From positions 1 through 12,497 of the forward strand of contig JBFZAG010000118.1 of assembly GCA_041309145.1 (NCBI GenBank): DNA of 12,497 bases, written 5' to 3'. Positions within the stretch are counted from its first letter, which is position 1. Every line of letters starts with the position of its first letter. The notes below the pieces were generated by a model. It was given only the letters and a program-made list of their open reading frames with translations. It ran no database searches and had not been told where the DNA came from. The translations under genes and the position numbers were made by a program. Source of the stretch: JAPLLS01 sp041309145. Lineage in GTDB: Bacteria > Omnitrophota > Gorgyraeia > Gygaellales > Profunditerraquicolaceae. This document shows positions 7,751 through 12,497 of this stretch, piece after piece.

Positions 7751-8665
7751 TTATTGATTGCTGACCTGCCTGTAAACCTGCTCGGCTTGAAACGAGCTGC
7801 GGACCAGGGGCCCGGCTGAAACCGATCTAAAACCAATTTTTAAAGCCAGCTCGCGGTAAAAAGAAAACTTGTCCGGCGGAATATATTCGCTTACCGGCTC
7901 ATGATCAGGAGAAGGCGATAAGTACTGGCCTAAAGTCAGAATATCGCAGCCAGTGCTCCTGAGATCCTTCATCGCCTGCACCAGCTCCTCTTCGCTTTCC
8001 GAAAGCCCGAGCATCAAGGAAGATTTAGTGAGCACCGAAGGGTCCATGCTCTTCAAAACGCGCAATACTTCCAAAGAAAGCCGGTAGTCCGCCTCCGGCC
8101 TTAACCGGGGGTATAAGCGGCTGACAGTTTCCAGATTATGGCCGATCACCTCCGGCCGGGCTTGGATTATTGTCTGCAAAGACTTGGTTTTGCCCTGAAA
8201 ATCCGGGATCAAAACCTCGATCAACGCTTTCGGGCATTCATTGCGGATGGCCTTGACCGTAAAACCGAACTGCTTTGCTCCGCAGTCTTCCAGGTCGTCC
8301 CTGCTGACCGAAGTGATCACCGCGTAGGCGATCTTCAATCTTTTTACAGCCAGGGCGATCTTTGCCGGCTCGTTTTTATCCGGCTCCAAAAGCCGGTCTT
8401 TTGACCTGTTTACCGCGCAGAACCTGCAGGAGCGGGTGCAGGCAGGGCCCAGGATCAGAAAAGTCAGATTACCCTGCCCGGAACAAAAAGCGCGGTTCGG
8501 ACATTTGGCTTGGACGCAGATGGTCTTGACTTTCTCTTCCAGCAACTTTCGAGTTTCTCTTAGACTCGTTGCGGTAGGAATTTCCTGTTTAAACCATTCG
8601 GGAAGCCTGGTCAGTCCGGTTTCAGAGCCTTGAATGTTGATCCCGCGATTTAGGCAGCTTTTCAT
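7751..8665 (-). CDS. lipA: Lipoyl synthase (radical SAM)
   Basis: This 304-aa radical SAM enzyme inserts two sulfurs into octanoyl groups on carrier proteins, such as the glycine-cleavage H protein or 2-oxoacid dehydrogenase E2. Both cluster motifs are intact: the auxiliary cluster CxxxxCxxxxxC (Cys50, Cys55, Cys61) and the SAM cluster CTRSCRFC (Cys76, Cys80, Cys83). The C-terminal serine-ligand motif reads RSSF (289-292) instead of the usual RSSY. The annotated ATG at 8665 overlaps def by 44 bp and has no Shine-Dalgarno. The first 18 residues look unconserved, and family similarity begins near LTRLPEWFKQ. A later non-ATG start near 8614 is possible but not provable. No octanoyltransferase (lipB/lipM) or lipoate target gene is in the window. 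Confidence 0.95.
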   Translation of the reverse strand: MKSCLNRGINIQGSETGLTRLPEWFKQEIPTATSLRETRKLLEEKVKTICVQAKCPNRAFCSGQGNLTFLILGPACTRSCRFCAVNRSKDRLLEPDKNEPAKIALAVKRLKIAYAVITSVSRDDLEDCGAKQFGFTVKAIRNECPKALIEVLIPDFQGKTKSLQTIIQARPEVIGHNLETVSRLYPRLRPEADYRLSLEVLRVLKSMDPSVLTKSSLMLGLSESEEELVQAMKDLRSTGCDILTLGQYLSPSPDHEPVSEYIPPDKFSFYRELALKIGFRSVSAGPLVRSSFQAEQVYRQVSNQ

Positions 8666-9152
8666 TAGCCAGTTCAGCCAGTTTTTTCTTTAAAGAAATT
8701 TTCTTTAATAATGAAGCGTAATCCACGATCAATTTGCCCTCGAGATGGTCGATCTCGTGCTGAAAAACGCAAGCCAGCAGATCCTCGGCATTGATCTTCA
8801 AGGGGGCGCCGTTCTCGTCCAAACCTTCCACGCAGATCTTTTTCGCCCTTTTGATCTTGACATAAATACCGGGAACGCTCAAGCACCCTTCTTCCAATGA
8901 CTGGCGGCCTTCTTTTTTGACGATCTTAGGGTTGACCAGTTTATACAGTCCGGTTCCGATATCCACTACGATCATGGCCTGGTTGATCCCGACTTGGGGA
9001 GCGGCCAGCCCGATCCCCTGGGACTCATACATTAACCTGGCCATCCCGCTTAAAGTCCGGCTGTGCTCAGGAATCACCCTGGCCACTTTTTTGGCTTTCT
9101 TTCTCAGCTCAGGATCTCCGATCACCCTAATTTTTAATTCGGTTCCGCTCAT
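8622..9152 (-). CDS. def: Peptide deformylase
   Basis: This 176-aa metalloenzyme removes the formyl group from the initiator methionine of new proteins. All three family motifs are present: GIGLAAPQVG (46-55), EGCLSVP (88-94, metal ligand Cys90) and HEIDH (132-136, two histidine ligands and catalytic Glu133). The length is normal, with a lysine-rich C-terminal tail. The ATG at 9152 overlaps the end of panD by 26 bp and lacks a clear Shine-Dalgarno, which suggests translational coupling to panD. The usual neighbour fmt (methionyl-tRNA formyltransferase) is absent; lipA follows with a 44-bp overlap. Confidence 0.97.
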   Translation of the reverse strand: MSGTELKIRVIGDPELRKKAKKVARVIPEHSRTLSGMARLMYESQGIGLAAPQVGINQAMIVVDIGTGLYKLVNPKIVKKEGRQSLEEGCLSVPGIYVKIKRAKKICVEGLDENGAPLKINAEDLLACVFQHEIDHLEGKLIVDYASLLKKISLKKKLAELANEKLPKSRDQHSRL

Positions 9153-9477
9153 TGACTTTTATTATCTTGGGTTTTACGTTTTTAGCTTCCTGGTCGGAAA
9201 CGATAAAATAAGTCAGAATGATCACTTCGTCACCGACGCAGGCCCCCCGCGCGGCCGGACCGTTCAAACAGATCACCCCGGAATTTTTTTTGCCGGCTAT
9301 GGCGTAAGTCTCCAGACGGGCGCCGGTATTGAGGTTGAGCACTTCGACTTTTTCCCCGGCCAGTATATCCGCCTTATCCAGGAGCGCCGAGTCGACCGTG
9401 ATGCTGCCTTCGTAAAAAAGATTGGCTTCGGTGACCCGGCAGCGGTGGATCTTGGATTTCAACATTGTCCTCATCAT
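9127..9477 (-). CDS. panD: Aspartate 1-decarboxylase (pyruvoyl-type)
   Basis: This 116-aa proenzyme decarboxylates aspartate to beta-alanine for pantothenate and so for coenzyme A. It aligns without gaps at the N-terminus with E. coli PanD (MMRTMLKSKIHR against MIRTML-). It carries the self-cleavage site YEGS with Gly24-Ser25, where Ser25 becomes the pyruvoyl group. Lys9, an Arg/Tyr pair near TGARLETYAI and the NGPAARGACVGDEVII motif are also present. The start at 9477 has AAGGA 7 nt upstream; a second ATG directly follows at 9474. It lies 13 bp after the PfpI-like gene and overlaps def. panB, panC and a visible PanZ/PanM maturation factor are not in the window; many bacterial PanD proteins mature unaided. 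Confidence 0.97.
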   Translation of the reverse strand: MMRTMLKSKIHRCRVTEANLFYEGSITVDSALLDKADILAGEKVEVLNLNTGARLETYAIAGKKNSGVICLNGPAARGACVGDEVIILTYFIVSDQEAKNVKPKIIKVNERNRIKN

Positions 9478-9490
9478 GATAAAGTCCTTT

Positions 9491-10000
9491 TTAATTAAGA
9501 ATGGATTTCACCAGTTCCTCGCCGAATTCCCGGGCGGCGAAAGGTCCGGAAGCGGTGATGATCTTGCCGTCTTTGACCACGTTGTCCCGGGAATATTTCG
9601 CCCCGGCGACCAACAATTGCCCGGAATCGGAAGCCCAGACCGTGGCCCGCTTGCCTTTGAGTATCCCGGCTTTAGCCAGGGTCACCGGAGCGACGCATAT
9701 CGCGGCCACGATCTTGCCGCCGTCGTAAGCCTCCCGGACTAATTTATGAGCCAGAGGGTCACTCCAGTACTGAATGGCCCCTGCTCCGCCGACAAATATC
9801 ACCGCGTCAAAATCAGCGGCTTTCACATCCTTGACCGTGATCTGCGGCTGGAAAGTCCTGCCTTCCACGCTTTTGGCAAGGTTCAAAGTAGCGGATGCCA
9901 CCTGCACATCGATATCCGCTTTCTCCAGTATCTCCTTTGGCAAAAACAATTCCTCATCTTTGAATTGTTCCTGAGCTATGACCATAACTGCTTTTTTCAT
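9491..10000 (-). CDS. DJ-1/PfpI family protein
   Basis: This 169-aa single-domain protein has the class-I glutamine-amidotransferase-like fold of DJ-1/PfpI. The nucleophile elbow is AAICVAP with Cys102; an acidic residue expected near the cysteine may be Glu16 or Glu17 in EELFLP. In PfpI-type peptidases the nucleophile is usually followed by His; here it is Val, so protease activity is doubtful. Chaperone, deglycase-like or stress roles proposed for the family remain unassigned. The frame is open 21 codons further upstream (to 10063), but that part overlaps pta. The ATG at 10000 has a strong AGGAG just before it and gives the canonical beginning MKKAVMVIA. It lies 19 bp after the pta stop. 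Confidence 0.88.
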   Translation of the reverse strand: MKKAVMVIAQEQFKDEELFLPKEILEKADIDVQVASATLNLAKSVEGRTFQPQITVKDVKAADFDAVIFVGGAGAIQYWSDPLAHKLVREAYDGGKIVAAICVAPVTLAKAGILKGKRATVWASDSGQLLVAGAKYSRDNVVKDGKIITASGPFAAREFGEELVKSILN

Positions 10001-10003
10001 TCT

Positions 10004-10009
10004 CTCCTC
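10004..10009 (-). promoter_or_regulatory. RBS that sets the start of the DJ-1/PfpI gene
   Basis: GAGGAG on the minus strand lies immediately upstream of the ATG at 10000. It favours this start over the longer open frame that reaches back into pta. Confidence 0.7.
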
Positions 10010-10019
10010 TTGGTTTTGA

Positions 10020-10946
10020 TCAGGCCCTGATCGCAGTGACCGCCACGCAATCGACCACGTCATCCGCGGAACACCCCCGAGAAAGGTCGCTGCAGGGTTT
10101 TTTCAGCCCCATGAGCAGAGGCCCTAAAGCCCTGGCCCTGGCCAGCCGCTCAGTCATCTTGTAACAGATATTGCCCGCTTCCAGGTTGGGAAATATCAGA
10201 ACATTGGCTTGACCGCCGACCGGGCTGTCCGGGTATTTTATTTTAGCCACCTCCGGAACGATCGCCGCATCAACCTGCAGTTCGCCGTCAGCCAGTAATT
10301 CCGGTTCCATTTCATTGAGGATCTTCAAAGCTTCCTGGATCTTATCGATGGACTTGCCTTTAGCCGAGCCTTTGGTGGAATAGCTGAGAAATGCGATCCT
10401 GGGAACGACCCCCAGAACTTTATTTCCCAGTTCCGCGGCGGCTATGCCGATACAGGCCAGCTGGCGGGCATTAGGCTCGGGCACGACCCCGCAATCGGCG
10501 AATATGAATGTCCCCTCATCGCCGAAAGCGCAGTTGGGCACGACCATGATAAAACAGCTGGAAGCGATCATCAGCCTTTCGTCGAGGCCTATGCAAGTTA
10601 TAGCCGACCGGCAGACATCGGCGGTAGTGTGGGCCGCTCCGGCCACAAATCCGTCAACGATGCCTTCCCGGGTAAGCATGGCGGCGTAATAAAGCGGGTC
10701 TTCGAAAAGTTTCTCGCAGCTGGCCAGATCAACGCCTTTAGCCTTGCGCAGCTCGTAAAATTGCTCGACATATTTTTTCCTGAGCTCCGGATTGATCTTG
10801 TCCGGCGTCAGCAAAAGCGGGATCGCCACCCCTTCGGCCTCGATTATTTTCGCGGCTTCCGCCACTCTTTTATCGTTGTACTCAGGCAAAGCGATCGTTT
10901 TTTTGCTGGAGCTTGCTTTCTGGCGAATTTTTTTAATAGTGTCCAT
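10020..10946 (-). CDS. pta: Phosphate acetyltransferase, short catalytic-domain form
   Basis: This 308-aa protein interconverts acetyl-CoA plus phosphate with acetyl-phosphate plus CoA. It contains only the PTA_PTB catalytic domain. Diagnostic segments are VAGAAHTTADVCRSA (101-115), SYSTKGSAKG (188-197), KYPDSPVGGQANVLIFPN (247-264) and KPCSDLSRGCS (283-293). Ser289, Arg290 and Asp296 match, by spacing, the catalytic Ser309, Arg310 and Asp316 of the Methanosarcina enzyme. It is slightly shorter than the roughly 330-aa stand-alone enzymes, but both ends look complete. The ATG is one base after the TGA of the BioD-like/DRTGG gene, so translation of the two is very likely coupled. No acetate kinase gene is adjacent, which is unusual because pta and ackA are often paired. 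Confidence 0.94.
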   Translation of the reverse strand: MDTIKKIRQKASSSKKTIALPEYNDKRVAEAAKIIEAEGVAIPLLLTPDKINPELRKKYVEQFYELRKAKGVDLASCEKLFEDPLYYAAMLTREGIVDGFVAGAAHTTADVCRSAITCIGLDERLMIASSCFIMVVPNCAFGDEGTFIFADCGVVPEPNARQLACIGIAAAELGNKVLGVVPRIAFLSYSTKGSAKGKSIDKIQEALKILNEMEPELLADGELQVDAAIVPEVAKIKYPDSPVGGQANVLIFPNLEAGNICYKMTERLARARALGPLLMGLKKPCSDLSRGCSADDVVDCVAVTAIRA

Positions 10947-10947
10947 A

Positions 10948-12042
10948 TCAGATCCCCTTTAATATTTTGTTCAGATCAACGTGGTCCTTGACCAGTTTTA
11001 CCGCCATTTTTATCTTAGCGGTATTTTCCGGCCTGATCTTCACAGTCAGATCGTGGATTACCGAAGATACCGTGTAGGTGTCCGTCGAAGCCAATAATAC
11101 CGGGATCCTGGCTTCGGACAACAGCCCGATCATCTCTTTTTCCGGCATCATCCCTCCGGAAATGATCACCCCGGACAATTTCAGCCTGCTTTTGTCCGAT
11201 TCGCGGTAGCAGGCCAGAGCCGCTTTTATCATTTCGTCGCTGTCGCCGGGCGTGATCAGAAGGCTGTCGTCGGCAAGATAGCGCATGGCGTTGGAGGGTT
11301 TCATCGCCCCCACTATCACTTTGGAGATATAACTTTCCAGGTGATCCTTGCCGCAAAGAAGACCGAAATTAGTTTCTTCCAGGATCTGCTTTACCGTTGG
11401 GTAAGAAAGCGCGGGGTTAAAAGGAATCACTCCCAGGACGTCGATCCCTTTACTCTTGAGCCCCTTGCGGACCATGTCATTGATCTTGTCGAATTTCTCC
11501 GGAAGGACCTTATTGATGATCACTCCCAGGACCTTTACTCCCTCCTTGTCAAAAAGGGCTTTATTTAAAACTATCTCGTCTATCGGCCGCCCCACTCCGC
11601 CCGAAGAGACAATGATCACTTTCGAACCCAGAAGTTTGGCGACCGCGGCGTTGGAATGGTCAAAGACCGAGCCCACTCCGGCATGTCCCGTGCCTTCGAT
11701 CACCACCAATTCCTGTTCCCGGCAGATCCGGCGGAACGATTCGTTGATCTGCCTGGTAATGAGCATTTTATTCGGCCGGGCGATGTATTTCTCGGTGAAG
11801 CCTTTTTCCACGGCGATAGGGCTCATATCTTTTAAACTGCTTTTTATCCCTATCCGGCAGACTTCCTCAATGAGGATCGAATCCTCATCGATCTTCAGCC
11901 CCTCTTCTTCCAGATAGCGCTGGCCGATGGGCTTGATAAAACCCACTTTCTTAAACTGCTGCTGGAAATTGCAGATCAAGCCCAGAGATACCGTGGTCTT
12001 TCCGTCATTCTGCTTGGTAGCCGCAATGAATATCTTTTTCAT
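10948..12042 (-). CDS. BioD-like P-loop plus DRTGG-domain protein (COG0857, Pta N-terminal-like)
   Basis: This 364-aa protein resembles the non-catalytic N-terminal region of long phosphate acetyltransferases. A BioD-like P-loop domain occupies about residues 1-200: KQNDGKTT at 10-17 is the nucleotide-binding loop and VVIEGTGH at 113-120 follows a Walker-B-like strand. A DRTGG domain covers about 215-325, with MKPSNAMRYL (237-246), PGDSDEMIKAAL (255-266), IISGG (283-287) and DTYTVSSVIHDL (311-322). In E. coli Pta this region affects oligomer stability and metabolite response. Here it is separate and followed one base later by catalytic Pta, so a regulatory or structural subunit role is inferred. 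The frame opens at a TTG (12057), but the ATG at 12042 gives the family-like start MKKIFIAATK. No Shine-Dalgarno precedes it; a 23-bp hairpin element ends 5 nt upstream. It could instead be an independent P-loop enzyme. Confidence 0.87.
   Translation of the reverse strand: MKKIFIAATKQNDGKTTVSLGLICNFQQQFKKVGFIKPIGQRYLEEEGLKIDEDSILIEEVCRIGIKSSLKDMSPIAVEKGFTEKYIARPNKMLITRQINESFRRICREQELVVIEGTGHAGVGSVFDHSNAAVAKLLGSKVIIVSSGGVGRPIDEIVLNKALFDKEGVKVLGVIINKVLPEKFDKINDMVRKGLKSKGIDVLGVIPFNPALSYPTVKQILEETNFGLLCGKDHLESYISKVIVGAMKPSNAMRYLADDSLLITPGDSDEMIKAALACYRESDKSRLKLSGVIISGGMMPEKEMIGLLSEARIPVLLASTDTYTVSSVIHDLTVKIRPENTAKIKMAVKLVKDHVDLNKILKGI
10954..10959 (-). promoter_or_regulatory. pta RBS embedded in the last codons of the upstream gene
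   Basis: AAGGGG on the minus strand encodes the final Lys-Gly of the DRTGG protein and sits 7 nt before the pta ATG at 10946. With stop and start one base apart, it would couple production of the two proteins. Confidence 0.7.
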
Positions 12043-12047
12043 GTATA

Positions 12048-12098
12048 ACCGTGTCAACCGCGTAGGTTGACCGTGTCAACCTACGCGGTTGACACGGT
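12048..12098. repeat. Perfect 23-bp inverted repeat with 5-base loop, built of phased GTCAACC/GGTTGAC heptamers
   Basis: The arms at 12048-12070 and 12076-12098 are exact reverse complements, separated by CCGTG. Each arm region is also a smaller palindrome: GTCAACC-GCGTA-GGTTGAC (12053-12071) and GTCAACC-TACGC-GGTTGAC (12075-12093). The DNA or RNA could therefore fold as one long hairpin or two short ones. A fifth, imperfect copy (GGTTGAA) follows at 12099. The element fills most of the trxA to COG0857 spacer and ends 5 nt before the downstream ATG. There is no T-run after it on the minus strand, so it is not a classical intrinsic terminator. It may be a mobile palindromic (REP/MITE-like) unit, a processing or stabilising hairpin, or an operator. 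No second copy was noticed in the window. Confidence 0.9.
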
Positions 12099-12118
12099 GG
12101 TTGAAAGGTAGAACGCTC

Positions 12119-12439
12119 TTAAATGTTGGCTTCGATCTTCTTTTTAAGGTCCGATTTGCTCAATCCGCCGACCACCTGATCCATCACTTTTCCTTTTTTG
12201 AAAAACATCAGCGTCGGTATGGACATTATCCCGAACTGGCCGGAGATATTGGGGCTTTCGTCAACGTCAACTTTGCCCACCTTGATCTTCGCATTGAACT
12301 CCTTGGCCAGCTCTTCAACTATCGGGGCGATCATCCGGCAAGGGCCGCACCAGGTAGCCCAAAAATCCACCATGACCGGCAGGTCGGATTCCAAGACTTC
12401 TTTTTTAAAATTGCTGTCAGTTAAATGCGCTATTCCCAT
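12119..12439 (-). CDS. trxA: Thioredoxin
   Basis: This 106-aa cytosolic dithiol-disulfide carrier has the canonical active site WCGPC at residues 30-34 (Cys31, Cys34), preceded by the buried Asp of VDFWATW. The cis-proline loop MSIPTL (Pro75) and the closing glycine pair VVGG are also present. It has no signal peptide, and its length is that of classical thioredoxin. The start at 12439 has GAGGT about 7 nt upstream. It is the first gene on the visible transcript; the 43 genuine bases upstream (12440-12482) show no clear promoter before the contig ends. TrxB at 7730-6804 is the likely reductase. Confidence 0.97.
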   Translation of the reverse strand: MGIAHLTDSNFKKEVLESDLPVMVDFWATWCGPCRMIAPIVEELAKEFNAKIKVGKVDVDESPNISGQFGIMSIPTLMFFKKGKVMDQVVGGLSKSDLKKKIEANI

Positions 12440-12482
12440 TGCTTTACCTCTTTGGATTAAAAGGGTTTTAAGAAATCTTTTT

Positions 12483-12497
12483 AGATCGGAAGAGCAC
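12483..12497. other. Illumina adapter remnant (sequencing artefact)
   Basis: The last 15 bases, AGATCGGAAGAGCAC, are identical to the start of the Illumina TruSeq read-1 3' adapter and sit exactly at the end of the sequence. A chance exact match at this position is extremely unlikely. They are not genomic; true sequence probably ends at 12482. Confidence 0.95.

Noticed and set aside
8917..9498. Plus-strand open frame of 193 codons
   Set aside because: It is antisense to def and panD, both certain genes. The hydrophobic and Pro-rich stretches are by-products of the complementary strand.
10001..10063. Longer start for the DJ-1/PfpI protein (21 extra residues)
   Set aside because: It would overlap the pta stop and ignores the strong RBS just before the ATG at 10000.
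12048..12098. Rho-independent terminator after trxA
   Set aside because: The hairpin is strong, but no T-tract follows it on the transcribed side; the sequence runs straight into the next start codon.

Overview
The window is a compact block of bacterial housekeeping genes. All 15 genes lie on the minus strand, so transcription runs from high to low coordinates. Spacers are mostly 1 to 20 bp or overlaps, most starts carry a Shine-Dalgarno sequence, and GC looks close to 50%. There is no tRNA, rRNA, CRISPR array or transposase gene, and no gene-free stretch reaches 300 bases. The longest gaps are 89 bp (1271-1359) and 76 bp (12043-12118). The gene set (GTP-type PEP carboxykinase, QueH, a detached COG0857 protein next to a short Pta, PanD, a flippase-like membrane protein) fits an uncultured anaerobic lineage. 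Candidate phylum Omnitrophota is my best guess, but that is inference from general resemblance and cannot be proven here. The last 15 bases are an exact Illumina adapter start, so the right edge is a metagenomic contig end.

Layout in transcription order. 12439-12119: thioredoxin trxA. 12118-12043: a spacer almost filled by a perfect 23-bp inverted repeat. 12042-10020: a BioD-like/DRTGG protein followed one base later by a catalytic-domain-only phosphate acetyltransferase; together they correspond to one long, E. coli-type Pta. 10000-8622: a DJ-1/PfpI protein, aspartate decarboxylase panD and peptide deformylase def. 8665-4088: lipoyl synthase lipA, thioredoxin reductase trxB, GTP-dependent PEP carboxykinase pckG and SAICAR synthase purC. 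4087-3131: a flippase-like (LPG-synthase TM region) membrane protein whose frame holds one TAA stop. 3162-1360: a NYN-domain nuclease-like protein, an MBL-fold hydrolase and QueH. Then comes a spacer with a good extended -10 promoter, a BaiN-family flavoprotein (1270-83), and the first 23 codons of a small protein cut off at the left edge.

How the genes relate. Pta, LipA, PanD and PckG all touch acetyl-CoA/CoA supply or the PEP-oxaloacetate node, and TrxA/TrxB form a complete disulfide-reduction pair. Def, QueH and PurC are translation and nucleotide housekeeping. The tight packing suggests one or a few long transcripts, with a second promoter before baiN.

I found no convincing new biological system. 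The points most worth a second look are the palindromic element before the COG0857 gene, the two-cistron Pta arrangement, the in-frame stop in the membrane protein, and the adapter remnant, which is an artefact.
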